Assembly (NCBI GenBank): GCA_964433755.1
Contig: CAYSSR010000002.1
Span: 62,001 to 126,000, forward strand
Origin: JAUVXJ01 sp964433755
GTDB taxonomy: Bacteria; Chloroflexota; Anaerolineae; UBA7937; B3-Chlor
Length of the DNA: 64,000 nt
Direction: 5' to 3'
The notes below the pieces were generated by a model. The model saw only the letters and a program-made list of their open reading frames with translations, did no database searches and was not told the DNA's origin. Positions within the stretch are counted from its first letter, which is position 1. Each line of letters starts with the position of its first letter. Below, in pieces: positions 1-8,389 of this stretch. Made by a program: the position numbers and the translations under genes.

Positions 1-222
1 GTGTCCTGGGGAGATGGCCTTGTCCAAACCACCCAGCAGCTCCAGGCATTCCTCCACCGCTGGTTTCACCTTGTCCGAGGCCGGCACTTTGCTGACCAAG
101 GGTAAGCCATCCTTCAGCCAGGCAGCCGTCTGACGCGGTCTCGGCGGCCTGGACTCCAGCTCCCCAGGCTTTCTGTCGGTGAACAGATGGTACAGTCCCT
201 TCAAGGTGTCACTTGCGGCCAT
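1..222 (-). CDS. DUF362 domain protein, N-terminal part (cut by window edge)
   Basis: An open frame starts at ATG 222 and runs leftwards off the window, so only the first 74 residues are visible. The visible end, LLGGLDKAISPGH, resembles the N-terminal lead-in of DUF362 proteins, in which a GG-containing helix precedes a GD.V..KPN strand. DUF362 proteins often carry ferredoxin-like 4Fe-4S segments, and their biochemical role is poorly defined. The catalytic part lies outside the window, so the family call rests on this short stretch and is moderate. A good promoter lies 56 nt upstream. Confidence 0.55.
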   Translation of the reverse strand, partial: MAASDTLKGLYHLFTDRKPGELESRPPRPRQTAAWLKDGLPLVSKVPASDKVKPAVEECLELLGGLDKAISPGH

Positions 223-277
223 GCTCTACGGACCTTGTTCCCTGCTGCCGAGGCCTCCCTTTAACATTCCTATCCTG

Positions 278-306
278 ATTATACAGGACGACTGGCATCC
301 CTTCAA
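278..306 (-). promoter_or_regulatory. Sigma70-type promoter for the DUF362 gene
   Basis: Read on the minus strand, a -35 box TTGAAG (301-306) and a -10 box TATAAT (278-283) are separated by exactly 17 bp. The predicted transcript starts near 271, about 50 nt before the DUF362 start codon. Confidence 0.65.
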
Positions 307-598
307 CCAGCGCTGAACCTCGTCGCACGTTCAACGGAGGAGATCGGGTCGCTCCTGCTTGCCCCTCCCCGTCGTCCTGCCGTGGCCTCTTCCGCCAACC
401 CCCTGTGACAGCGGGTAGTGCCACGGCCTCAAGATGACAAGTGCAGCGCTTGCCTTTCTCCAGCTACTGACGTAGACTTGCCGCCGATAGCCTGTCTCGA
501 CGATTCCGTGCGCTTGCGGGCAGACCCATCCTCGCGAAGCGTGTGTGGCCCGTTCAGAAGACGACTCAGCGAAGTCATCCTCCAGCGCCGTGGAGAGG
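307..598. other. Non-coding stretch without recognised features
   Basis: Together with the promoter this makes a 376-base gap between the DUF362 gene and the small membrane protein. The open frames crossing it (418-774 plus, 429-830 minus) are Arg/Ser/Pro-rich, have no family features and no convincing ribosome-binding site. No tRNA, repeat or terminator was recognised. Confidence 0.4.
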
Positions 599-958
599 TC
601 ACACCCGGTCCCAGATCGCCGTCATGGTGCGGGCCAGCCGCCCGCCGATCAGTCCAGTGGTCCCAAAGGCCAGAGGAAACCAGATGGGAACACCAAACAC
701 AGTGGGGTTCGCGTACTCCCATACTCCAAACTGTACGAATACAGCTTCGGCCAGCGAGCCCAATACCCCGATGACCAGAAAGAAGCAGATGTCCAGACGA
801 TCGTGCCAGCGAACCAGCGCAAAGCCGCACTCCACGGCCATGAGCACGAAAAGAACCAGATTATGCGTCCACAGCAGCGCGACGCAGGCCACCAATACCA
901 CAAAGGCCGCCATCTCAACGGCTAGCTCGATCCACAGTGAGCGCCAATGCCCCTTCAC
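599..958 (-). CDS. Small integral membrane protein, function unknown
   Basis: The 119-residue product has about four hydrophobic segments (for example AAFVVLVACVALLW and FFLVIGVLGSLAEAVFV) and a conserved-looking tail with GVWEYANP, GVPIWFPLAFGTTG and IGGRLAR. The GTG at 958 is preferred because GAGGAG sits six nucleotides upstream. A longer frame starting at 1099 or 1267 would collide with the start of the divergent UbiA gene. The pattern of a short hydrophobic protein ending in GVP.W.P..FG occurs in several uncharacterised membrane families, but no specific name is justified. It lies beside a UbiA prenyltransferase, so a lipid-related role is possible but unsupported. Confidence 0.6.
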   Translation of the reverse strand: MKGHWRSLWIELAVEMAAFVVLVACVALLWTHNLVLFVLMAVECGFALVRWHDRLDICFFLVIGVLGSLAEAVFVQFGVWEYANPTVFGVPIWFPLAFGTTGLIGGRLARTMTAIWDRV

Positions 959-1097
959 CACCAACTCCTCACCTACCCCTTTCTCAGATTCCGACCCAAT
1001 GCCAAGGATTCTAGCAGAGCCCCTTGCTTCGAGCAATTGGGCGGCGCGCTCCAGGCTCGTTACGGACGGTACGCGCCGCTGATGGAGCAGCCAGATC

Positions 1098-2009
1098 ATG
1101 GCCAGTAGACTACGTGCATGGATCGCCCTTTCGCGCCCACCGTTCCACTCCGTGGGTGTGCTGCCCTTCATCCTGGGATCGGTCCTGGCCTGGCGGCTGA
1201 CAGGCACGGTCCGCTGGGGTATTCTGGCTTGGGGTACGGTAGGAGTGGTGCTGGTCATGCTCGCCACGTACTATGCAGGCGAGTATTGGGATCATCGGGA
1301 GGACTCCCTCTCCACTGCTCTCGGCCCCAGTCGCTTCGCCGGTGGCTCCCGTGTATTGCAGGCAGGGCTCCTACCTCACAGCGCGGCCTTGTGGGCCTCG
1401 GTGGTGGCCCTGCTGCTGGCGCTCGTTGTGGCCGCGATCCTCCAACTGGGCTACGGTACGGGACCGCTGACCCTCCCCTTCTGTCTCGTGGGGCTGTTTG
1501 GCGGATTCTTCTATTCCACTCGCCCCATCCGGTGGGTAGCTACGGGCGTGGGCGAACTGTGGATTGGCTTCTGCTACGGTTGGCTGCCCATAGCAGTCGG
1601 CTGCTATCTTCAAACCGGGTATGTCGCGTCTCTGGTTCACTGGCTGGCTATCCCCGTCGGTCTGACCATCGTCAACGTCATCCTGCTCAACGAGTATCCC
1701 GACTATCCCGCCGACTCTCTCACCGGTAAGAGCAACCTCGTGGTGCGCCTGGGTCGGCGCAGGGGCGCTTGGCTGTACACCAGTATCAGTGTTGGAAGTT
1801 GGCTGGCCATGCTTCTATCGGTGTCTCGTGGCGTGCCCGCACGGGCATTCTGGTTCTTCACCCCAGTCCTGGCCCTATCGCTGGTCTTGGTCGTGCTCAT
1901 GCTGCGAGAGCACTGGCAAGATAGAGAGACCCTGGAGAAGCTGTGTGGCGCCAACCTCCTGGTCAACCTGGGCACCACAGCGGCATACATCCTCGCCTTC
2001 TTGAGTTGA
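1098..2009 (+). CDS. UbiA-family prenyltransferase
   Basis: This 303-residue polytopic membrane protein has about eight hydrophobic segments and both UbiA Asp-rich motifs. The first is GEYWDHRED near residue 61, where the usual Asn of NxxxDxxxD is Gly. The second is DYPADSLTGKSNLVVRLG near residue 204. Family members transfer isoprenoid chains to aromatic or other acceptors (MenA, UbiA, chlorophyll and heme O synthases). The second motif looks MenA-like, but no other menaquinone gene is nearby. The stop codon overlaps the start of a radical SAM gene (TGATG), so the two are translationally coupled and probably act on one pathway. Confidence 0.85.
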   Translation: MASRLRAWIALSRPPFHSVGVLPFILGSVLAWRLTGTVRWGILAWGTVGVVLVMLATYYAGEYWDHREDSLSTALGPSRFAGGSRVLQAGLLPHSAALWASVVALLLALVVAAILQLGYGTGPLTLPFCLVGLFGGFFYSTRPIRWVATGVGELWIGFCYGWLPIAVGCYLQTGYVASLVHWLAIPVGLTIVNVILLNEYPDYPADSLTGKSNLVVRLGRRRGAWLYTSISVGSWLAMLLSVSRGVPARAFWFFTPVLALSLVLVVLMLREHWQDRETLEKLCGANLLVNLGTTAAYILAFLS

Positions 2010-3280
2010 TGTCTATGCAACACTGGATGCCCGAGTGGGGCGAACGACCCCAGCGCAGGGTGCGGCCATACTGGTCCCCCCCCACCCTCATCCTTAGACA
2101 GATCGCAAGCGCCATCTACATCGGCGCGCTGACTCACTGGAGAGAGCTCCCAAGCTGGATCCGCACTTATGGCTTCAAATGCGTCCCTGGCGCCGCTGGA
2201 TCGCTGGGCATGGGGTGCATCGGGTTCCCTGCCCACCCTGTCTGGGAAATGACCACAGCCTGTAATCTCCACTGCATCCACTGCCACGCCTCCGGGGGCA
2301 GGCGCGCCCCCGACGAACTCACCACTGAGGAGGCCAAGCGTCTTCTCGATCAACTGTCTCAGGTTTCCGAGTTCCGCATGATGGCCTACACCGGCGGCGA
2401 GCCGCTGGTCCGTCCCGACCTTTTCGAGCTTCTGGCGTACTCCCAGGCGCTTGGTTTCCAGAACACCATGGCTACCAACGCCACCCTCATCGACGACGAG
2501 GTGGCCGAGCGCCTGCGGGACCACGGCCTGGTCATCGCTGCGGTGAGCCTCGATGGCTTCGATGCCAAGACCCACGACTACGTCCGGGGCCAGCCCGGCA
2601 CCTTCGACGCTACCCTCAAAGGCATCCGGGCCTTGCACCGGGCCGACATCCTGCTCCACATCAATATCACGGCGATGGAATACAACCTGGATCAACTGGA
2701 ACCCCTGATGGCCCTAGTGGACGACCTGGGCACCGGAATCTTGCTGATGTATCAACTGGTGCCCGTGGGCAGAGGACGCGGCATCGAAGAAGCGGCGTTG
2801 GACCTGGGAGCCAACGAGCGCCTTATCCGCTTCATGGTCGAAGCGCAACGCACTACCCACGCTATCATGGAACCGGTGGCGGGCCCACAGTACTGGCCTT
2901 TCCTGCTCCAGCGGTCTGGTATTCACAGCGGCCCTCTCCTCCATCTGGCTGAGGCCGTCTTTCACGGCTGCTCCGCCGGCCGGGGGTTCGTCTACGTCAA
3001 GCCCAACGGCGATGTCTGGCCATGTCCCTTCATCGAGGTCAACTGCGGCAACGTGCGTGAGACGCCGTTCTCGAACATCTGGAGCACCTCGCCAGTCCTC
3101 CTGGATCTGAGACGGAGGGAAGAGCTACTCCAGGGACGTTGCGGCGAGTGCGAGTACAGACGCTTGTGTGGCGGCTGCCGGGGCCGTGCGTGGGCCACCA
3201 GCGGCAACTACCTGGCGGAGGACCCTTCCTGTTTCATCCACGCCTCAGACAGTCCTGGAAGTCTCGGGGCACAGACGTAA
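2009..3280 (+). CDS. Radical SAM/SPASM domain protein
   Basis: The 423-residue product has the radical SAM cluster motif CNLHCIHC (Cys85, Cys89, Cys92), a TGGEPLVRPD strand typical of the SAM-binding GGE region, and a Cys-rich C-terminal SPASM region (HGCSAGRG, WPCPF, CGECEYRRLCGGCRG). SPASM proteins carry extra 4Fe-4S clusters and modify peptides, heme precursors or other large substrates. The overall look is closest to the AhbC/AhbD/NirJ and peptide-maturase groups. The start at 2009 overlaps the stop of the UbiA gene. A precursor peptide was not seen nearby, so the substrate is unknown. Confidence 0.85.
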   Translation: MSMQHWMPEWGERPQRRVRPYWSPPTLILRQIASAIYIGALTHWRELPSWIRTYGFKCVPGAAGSLGMGCIGFPAHPVWEMTTACNLHCIHCHASGGRRAPDELTTEEAKRLLDQLSQVSEFRMMAYTGGEPLVRPDLFELLAYSQALGFQNTMATNATLIDDEVAERLRDHGLVIAAVSLDGFDAKTHDYVRGQPGTFDATLKGIRALHRADILLHINITAMEYNLDQLEPLMALVDDLGTGILLMYQLVPVGRGRGIEEAALDLGANERLIRFMVEAQRTTHAIMEPVAGPQYWPFLLQRSGIHSGPLLHLAEAVFHGCSAGRGFVYVKPNGDVWPCPFIEVNCGNVRETPFSNIWSTSPVLLDLRRREELLQGRCGECEYRRLCGGCRGRAWATSGNYLAEDPSCFIHASDSPGSLGAQT

Positions 3281-3394
3281 GCCCACAGTCCCTTCCCCAT
3301 CTAGGCTCACGATAACGCCGCTCGACCAGGTCCCAAGCGACCGGGCCGGGCGCGCGCCAACGACACGCGCCCAGCCCTGCCGCAGTCCCCCCAG

Positions 3395-3613
3395 TTACTT
3401 CCTGACAACCACGCGGAACTCGTCACCCTCCTCTTGGATCTCCACGGTGCATCCCATGTTCTCCACCGCCCGCCTGACGTTGTCCCGAGAAGTAACCGTG
3501 TCTACCAATACCTCCACGCTGCCACCGCTCTCTAGCTTCTTGACAGCGTCTCGACTCAGAATCACCGGCTGTGGGCATGACAACCCACGTGCATCAACGA
3601 GCAAATCGCTCAT
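3395..3613 (-). CDS. TusA-family sulfurtransferase-like protein
   Basis: The 72-residue protein has the TusA signature DARGLSCPQPVI with the single active Cys near residue 13. TusA-like proteins carry persulfide sulfur, and relatives next to YedE are linked to selenium or sulfur trafficking. It is the last gene of the minus-strand operon and lies 25 nt after the YedE transporter, the usual pairing. It is a second TusA fold besides the N-terminal domain of YedF upstream, so it may be the partner of YedE rather than of the desulfurase. Confidence 0.85.
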   Translation of the reverse strand: MSDLLVDARGLSCPQPVILSRDAVKKLESGGSVEVLVDTVTSRDNVRRAVENMGCTVEIQEEGDEFRVVVRK

Positions 3614-3638
3614 AGTAGACTCCCTTCCTGATGCGCGG

Positions 3639-4715
3639 TCAGTCCATCCGTTGTCTCATGGTCAGACCAAAGATGACGCAAACGACGAGTCCCACGATCA
3701 CTGCGGCGGGACCCCAAGGCCCCGGACCACTACCCGAGCTGGCCAGACCGAAGTTGTGGGCAAACCCTGCCCCGACGAGCATGCCGATCACGAAGACAGC
3801 AGCGTCCCCATCACCCTCGCCAGACATGAAGATCTGCCGGCCGGGGCAGCCGCCAGCCAACGCGAAGGCCAGACCCGCTAGCACCATTCCCCCGAAGTTC
3901 CACAAGGCGTTGGTGTGAGCCACCGGCTGTCCTTCGAAACCAAGGTTGAACTGCCCGAGGAGCAGGTTGGTCACCAGAGCCGCACCGGCGAAGGACAAGA
4001 CGCCCCAGAACAGATGTGGATCGCGCATCAGCATCAGATCCCTGAAAGCGCCCATGGTGCAGAAGCGAGTGCGTTGAGCCAGGAATCCGATGCCCATGCC
4101 TACGGCCAGTGAGACCACCCACGGAGCGTACATCGATCCCGGACCTTCTGTACTGAAGAAGATCGGGCCGCCCTCCGTGAAGCTGAACTGGAGGACACGC
4201 AGCACGAGCAGCACGATCATGATCACCGGCAGTATCCATCCCACAGCCGTGTACGTCTTGTAGCTGCGACCTAGGCTATAGCCCATACGCATGAACACCA
4301 CACCGATGCCGATGCCTGCAATCAGACCCAGGAGGCCGAGCACAGCATTGAGGTCACCGGCAGCCAGACGCAGCAACGCCCGCCAGGGACAGCCCAGGAA
4401 CACCAAGGCCCCGATCATGGCAAAGAAGCCCAGTACGAAGCGCACGATAGGGGCGGAACCAACTCTTGGCTTGAACTCCTTGAAGGCATAGGCTGCGATG
4501 AGGGCTCCGAAGACGAAACCCATGATCTCGGGCCTCAGATACTGCACCACCGCAGCCCGGTGAAGGCCCAAAGCACCTGCGATGTCCCGCTCGAAGCAGG
4601 CCACGCAGATACCCATGTTGCCTGGGTTACCCCATTTCTGGAGCAGTGGAGCGAATACTCCCACGAACAGCCCGGCACTCACTATCCCCCAAGGGGAAGA
4701 CCAGAACCTCTTCAT
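3639..4715 (-). CDS. yedE: YedE-family putative selenium/sulfur transporter
   Basis: This 358-residue polytopic membrane protein contains the paired YeeE/YedE motifs. NMGICVACFERD near residue 33 and FLGCPWRALLRLAAGD are in the first half. RTRFCTMGAFRDLML and AGGCPGRQIFMSGEGDGD are in the second. Relatives import thiosulfate (YeeE), and the subgroup linked to YedF is predicted to move selenium compounds. The conserved cysteines in each half line the pore in the thiosulfate transporter. An unusual 352-nt gap separates it from the upstream DUF3343 gene, which suggests that it may have separate control. Confidence 0.85.
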   Translation of the reverse strand: MKRFWSSPWGIVSAGLFVGVFAPLLQKWGNPGNMGICVACFERDIAGALGLHRAAVVQYLRPEIMGFVFGALIAAYAFKEFKPRVGSAPIVRFVLGFFAMIGALVFLGCPWRALLRLAAGDLNAVLGLLGLIAGIGIGVVFMRMGYSLGRSYKTYTAVGWILPVIMIVLLVLRVLQFSFTEGGPIFFSTEGPGSMYAPWVVSLAVGMGIGFLAQRTRFCTMGAFRDLMLMRDPHLFWGVLSFAGAALVTNLLLGQFNLGFEGQPVAHTNALWNFGGMVLAGLAFALAGGCPGRQIFMSGEGDGDAAVFVIGMLVGAGFAHNFGLASSGSGPGPWGPAAVIVGLVVCVIFGLTMRQRMD

Positions 4716-4964
4716 CGTTTCTCCCTTTCCACTTCTTCATGATGCGGTAGGTTCCGCAGAAGACGAGCATCGTCTCAGCACTTCCCTTCCATAGGCGCCG
4801 CCTCCCTTCCTCGAAGACTCTCTCCACATACAAAATCCTCACCACCCAGCCGCCAGCTCAGATGGTGAGGACTCCTCGAGGATACGAGGCCATCCAGGGA
4901 CACACTAGTAGTGGTCCTCGACCATCCACTGCGGCTGGGGAACGTAGACCAGGTCCGATGTGAG

Positions 4965-4994
4965 TCTTAAGACCTTAAGACGCCGCACGGCGTC
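4965..4994. repeat. Two abutting inverted repeats in the 352-nt gap before yedE
   Basis: TCTTAAG-AC-CTTAAGA (4965-4980) is followed at once by GACGCCG-CA-CGGCGTC (4979-4994). Both are perfect 7-bp inverted repeats, and a looser CCGGT...ACCGG pair follows. The rest of 4716-5067 has no credible gene; a frame at 4627-4845 overlaps yedE and lacks family features. The GC-rich arm could act as a hairpin in the operon transcript, or the pair could be an operator for a separate yedE promoter. Confidence 0.45.
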
Positions 4995-5067
4995 CGGTCA
5001 AGCACCTCAACCGGTCCGATGCCACAGATATCGCGAAACAGTGCCGACGTACGTCATCCAACACACC

Positions 5068-5295
5068 TCACAACGCACAGATCTCTTCGAACTCGACGCG
5101 CGACGCATCGAGAGTCGCCCGCAAGCTCTCCGCGTCCGCAGAAAGGAACCTCAGACACACACCGCAATCGGAGCTCAGATGCCTGGGTACCGGGATCAGC
5201 TTGACCTTCAGGCCAGCCTTCTTCGCCAGCTTCTCCGCCCGTATGGCGCCACTGGTGGAGTGGAACAGGACGACGCTATGCTCTGGAATCGCCAC
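5068..5295 (-). CDS. DUF3343 protein, putative Se/S carrier
   Basis: The 75-residue protein has the DUF3343 pattern: an N-terminal strand with a HSTSGAIRAEKLAKKAG segment, then LIPVPRHLSSDCGVCLRF with two Cys residues near positions 45 and 48. Known relatives occur next to YedF and the class V desulfurase and have been proposed to carry selenium or sulfur. It starts 10 nt after YedF, in the same operon. Confidence 0.8.
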   Translation of the reverse strand: MAIPEHSVVLFHSTSGAIRAEKLAKKAGLKVKLIPVPRHLSSDCGVCLRFLSADAESLRATLDASRVEFEEICAL

Positions 5296-5305
5296 CGTTT
5301 TCCTC

Positions 5306-5902
5306 CTAGAGAGCGACCACGCTACCCGCTCCGAGCAACGCCTCAGCGATGGAATACATGTTGGAAACCTGACCCACGACTATCTTGTCCTTGAGCCCGA
5401 AATGGCCGAGACAGGTGCCACAGGCCAATATCTCCACGCCCCTCTCTTCCAGAGCTTCCAGATCCTCCACGACGAGGGAACCCTCGACCGTCAGCTTCAC
5501 GCCGGCGTTGAGAAAGATGATGGTGTCGGGCAGGGGCTCTACTTCCTCGAGCGTGTGCAGAAAGGAGCGTATCAGGATGCCGCCCAGTTCATCGTCCCCG
5601 CGTCCCATGCCATCGCTGGGGACAAGCACCACTATGGGTCCCGCTGTCCCGCCGGTCGCCCCAGGCAGCACCGCACTCTCCGCCGATGGATCATCCTTCC
5701 TGCTCATATGCAGATACAAGCCATCGTCCTTCTCTTCTACCTCCACGGCGAAGCCCTCTCTGGCCGCCACACGCGACACGTTGCTCATCGCCGTGGCGTT
5801 GTCCACAATCGTCATCACCTCATCGGCCTCGGCCATGGCCTTCCTACTCTGGATCACCGGTTGAGGGCACGCCAGCCCTCTACAATCCACCATCTTGTTC
5901 AC
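5306..5902 (-). CDS. yedF: YedF, selenium-metabolism sulfurtransferase-like protein
   Basis: The 198-residue product joins an N-terminal TusA domain (VDCRGLACPQPVIQSRKA, Cys near residue 12) to a C-terminal DsrE/DsrF-like domain with ILACGTCLGHFGLKD. This two-domain layout is the selenium-associated YedF type. It lies between the cysteine desulfurase and DUF3343, so it is likely to accept sulfur or selenium from the desulfurase. No selD or selA is in the window, so the link to selenium rests on family context. Confidence 0.85.
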   Translation of the reverse strand: MNKMVDCRGLACPQPVIQSRKAMAEADEVMTIVDNATAMSNVSRVAAREGFAVEVEEKDDGLYLHMSRKDDPSAESAVLPGATGGTAGPIVVLVPSDGMGRGDDELGGILIRSFLHTLEEVEPLPDTIIFLNAGVKLTVEGSLVVEDLEALEERGVEILACGTCLGHFGLKDKIVVGQVSNMYSIAEALLGAGSVVAL

Positions 5903-5953
5903 CAGTACCTCCTGTCCCTAGGGGCATCCTTCCACGATGAACCCCTATCGTGT

Positions 5954-7108
5954 TCATCTTTCCACGGCGATTTGGCGCACTGCGCTCACAGCGGCGTCCA
6001 CTTCCGTCGCTGTATTGAAGTAGCTGAGTCCGAATCGGACCGTGCCCACCGGGAAGGTGCCAATGGTCCGATGGGCAGCCGGCGCGCAGTGCAGCCCCAC
6101 ACGACTCAGGACTCCGTACCCCTCGTCGAGTTTGGGGCCCACTTCCGAGGGCTCCAAGCCCTCCACGTTGAAGGAGATTGTGGCTGTCTGTAGCTCCGCG
6201 TCACGAGAGCCGTAGACCGTCACGCCATCAATCTCCATCAATCCCGCTAGGAGTCTCCGCGTCAGACCCACCTCGTGGGCACGGATAGCGTCGACACCTT
6301 GCTGCAAGACGAATTCCACACCGGCCCTGAGACCCGCCAGCCCCACCGTGTTGGGAGTCCCGCTCTCACACCGGTCTGGCAGGAATGCTGGTTGCTCCTC
6401 CCTCTCAGAGCGGCTGCCTGTCCCCCCACGCTTGATTGGCTCTATCTGCTCCGCCTCCAGACGATCTCCGATGCAGAGCCCCCCCGTACCTTGGGGCCCC
6501 AGCAGTCCCTTGTGGCCCGTGAAGGCCAGCAGATCTATGCTCATAGCCTCCATGTCGAGGGGATATGCCCCCGCAGTCTGCGCGGCGTCGACGAGCAGGA
6601 GCGTGTCGTGCCGCCTGGCAATCTCGCCCACCTCCCCAACAGGCAACACGGTACCCACGACGTTGGAGCCGTGGTTGAGTACGATCATCCTGGTCTCGGG
6701 TTTGAGGGCCGACTCCACATCAGCAGGGTCGAGAAAGCCCTCAGAGGAACAGGGCACCACGTGGATCTCTATCACACCGGCTTCCTCTAACGCGCGAAGC
6801 GGCCTCATGACCGAGTTGTGCTCCATGCTACTGGTGATCACGTGATCGCCCGGTCGGAGTATCCCACGCAGTGCCAGATTCAAGGCTTCCGTCACGTTCA
6901 ACCCAAACACGATCCGCAACGGATCTGGGACGCTGAAGAGGCGGGCGAGAGCCTCGCGCGTCTCGTACACGATGCGGCCAGCCTCGATGGACAGTCGGTG
7001 TGCTGAACGCCCGGGGTTTGCTCCAACCTCCGTCATGAACGAAGACATAGCATCGATGACCGCGGCAGGCTTCGGCCAGGAAGTAGCCGCGTTGTCGAAG
7101 TAGATCAT
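5954..7108 (-). CDS. Class V aminotransferase, cysteine desulfurase family
   Basis: The 384-residue PLP enzyme starts with MIYFDNAATSWPKP at ATG 7108, the typical N-terminus of this subgroup; the longer frame to 7195 is not conserved-looking. The Schiff-base lysine lies in FTGHKG (Lys200), and the substrate Cys is in GLHCAPAAHRTIG near residue 350. It resembles the short desulfurase family found with YedF and DUF3343, which releases sulfur or selenium from cysteine or selenocysteine. It is the first gene of the operon, and its leader is about 340 nt long. Confidence 0.88.
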   Translation of the reverse strand: MIYFDNAATSWPKPAAVIDAMSSFMTEVGANPGRSAHRLSIEAGRIVYETREALARLFSVPDPLRIVFGLNVTEALNLALRGILRPGDHVITSSMEHNSVMRPLRALEEAGVIEIHVVPCSSEGFLDPADVESALKPETRMIVLNHGSNVVGTVLPVGEVGEIARRHDTLLLVDAAQTAGAYPLDMEAMSIDLLAFTGHKGLLGPQGTGGLCIGDRLEAEQIEPIKRGGTGSRSEREEQPAFLPDRCESGTPNTVGLAGLRAGVEFVLQQGVDAIRAHEVGLTRRLLAGLMEIDGVTVYGSRDAELQTATISFNVEGLEPSEVGPKLDEGYGVLSRVGLHCAPAAHRTIGTFPVGTVRFGLSYFNTATEVDAAVSAVRQIAVER

Positions 7109-7452
7109 TTGTAGCACCTCGCGGAAGACGAAAGAGAGGGATTGATCCCTTCCTCTCCTATGATTGCGATCCAGCTCCGCCGGCAGAGCCCGCAACCCTG
7201 GTAGAGGAGGAACCAGGAGAAGAATCTAGAGGAAACTCAACCCAGGTCGACCTCCACTGGAGGAAGCAGGTCTCGACGAACTGAGAAGGAGCTCAGATGA
7301 AGCCTGATGCAGCCCGTGCATCGCGCCAAGGGCTTGGCTTCAGCACATTCAGGTGAAAAGTATCGAGCGACACAAGTTCCACCGCATCAACCCTGCTCAC
7401 CTCCTTCCTCGACCTGAGTGTTGCGCCCTCAAATGGGGCGACTGCGACTCCG

Positions 7453-7481
7453 ATTGTAAAGTATCCTCACAGCAATGTCAA
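7453..7481 (-). promoter_or_regulatory. Strong promoter of the desulfurase-yedF operon, with long leader
   Basis: On the minus strand TTGACA (7476-7481) and TACAAT (7453-7458) are 17 bp apart. Transcription would start near 7446, leaving a leader of about 338 nt (7109-7446) before the desulfurase. The leader begins with a small hairpin (CGCCC ATTTGA GGGCG) and contains a strong AGGAGGTGA segment near 7403 followed by a 12-codon ORF, but no riboswitch class could be recognised. The remaining gap to the BTAD stop codon holds nothing else. Confidence 0.7.
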
Positions 7482-7543
7482 TCAGAAGGGTGGCTGCACC
7501 CCAGATCTGCTGCCAGGTGCCGATGAGGACCGTCCCCAGGGAA

Positions 7544-8389
7544 TCATTCTCTCTCCACTGCGAGTTGTCCGACCGGCACCCTCCCAGACGGTGTTGAGTT
7601 CCCAGTGGACTCGCCGTCCAGCGCTCTCTCTGCCCGCATCAGACCACGCAGTGATACACCGACGATATCCTCCACCAGGGCTGGGACCTCTTCTTTTTCC
7701 TCGAGTGGTAGGTCTTCCTGCAGTCTCTCTACGAGCTCCAGATAGTGTCCCAGCGCTGCCAGCCGGTCGCCCAGTGCAAGCAGCGAGTCTACGATACCCC
7801 TATGTCCCGGCTCGCAATAGTAGTCCTGAGCCACGGCGGCTCTGTACAAGGCCAGAGCTTCCTCCCACAGGCCACGCCTGGCGCGCATCTGCGCCGTGGT
7901 CAGCACGGTACGCGCATAGAGACGCCTCAGCCGCTCCCGGGTCGGTTCACACCATTCCGAGACAAGGCCCTCCAGGTAGTCACCCTCGTACAGCCCTATC
8001 GCTCTCTCGTACAGCCCCTCCGCTTCGCTGTCTCGGGTGCTCTGCGCGGCCTGAGCTACCAGGGACTCAAACTGCGCGACGTCGTAGGCCCAGGAAACCC
8101 CGTCCGCAATCAGGTAGACCTCGTGCTCCCAGAGAATGGCGCCTCTTCCGACAGCCTGCCGGCACCTGTACAGGGTCGAGTGGAACAAGCCATCTCTGCT
8201 CGCCTCGTCGCTATCGAGGAACAACCTCTCGCCGATACGCTCCTTTGTCAGGCCGTCTGGGGAATTCAAGAGAAGGAAGAAGAGCTCCAGAGCCCGTCTA
8301 GATCCCCACTCCTTGCGGGTGACCTCGTGCGACCCGACCAGCACGCGGGGATGACCGAGAGCCTTGGCCATTCGTGTCGCCGACTGCAT
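7544..8389 (-). CDS. Stand-alone BTAD (SARP-type) transcriptional regulator
   Basis: The 281-residue protein has an N-terminal OmpR-like winged helix (roughly 10-100, with LELFFLLLNSPDGLTKERIGERL) and a bacterial transcriptional activator domain (roughly 105-260) built of helical TPR-like repeats (LYERAIGLYEGDYLEGL, ALALYRAAVAQDYYCEPGHRGI). There is no ATPase domain, unlike the large regulator at 27255. ATG 8389 is chosen because AAGGGAG lies eight nucleotides upstream. Its stop is about 60 bp before the -35 box of the selenium operon, so that operon is a possible target, but no 11-bp direct repeat was seen there. Confidence 0.8.
   Translation of the reverse strand: MQSATRMAKALGHPRVLVGSHEVTRKEWGSRRALELFFLLLNSPDGLTKERIGERLFLDSDEASRDGLFHSTLYRCRQAVGRGAILWEHEVYLIADGVSWAYDVAQFESLVAQAAQSTRDSEAEGLYERAIGLYEGDYLEGLVSEWCEPTRERLRRLYARTVLTTAQMRARRGLWEEALALYRAAVAQDYYCEPGHRGIVDSLLALGDRLAALGHYLELVERLQEDLPLEEKEEVPALVEDIVGVSLRGLMRAERALDGESTGNSTPSGRVPVGQLAVERE

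Noticed and set aside
599..1267. Longer version of the small membrane protein starting at 1267 or 1099
   Set aside because: It would overlap the start of the divergent UbiA gene. The extra N-terminus is Arg/Thr-rich, and the GTG at 958 has a much better ribosome site.
1703..2695. 330-residue minus-strand ORF antisense to the radical SAM gene
   Set aside because: It covers the motif-bearing plus-strand genes UbiA and radical SAM, has no family features and no ribosome site. It results from high GC content.
4627..4845. 72-residue ORF at the start of yedE
   Set aside because: It overlaps yedE in another frame and has no conserved pattern, so it is treated as chance.
5201..6193. 330-residue plus-strand ORF across the yedF and desulfurase genes
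   Set aside because: It is antisense to two clearly conserved genes. The composition is rich in His and Arg and shows no domain.
7343..7410. Short leader ORF in the desulfurase operon leader
   Set aside because: A strong AGGAGGTGA is present, but the 12-codon product has no regulatory codon pattern and spacing is long. It is not listed as a gene.
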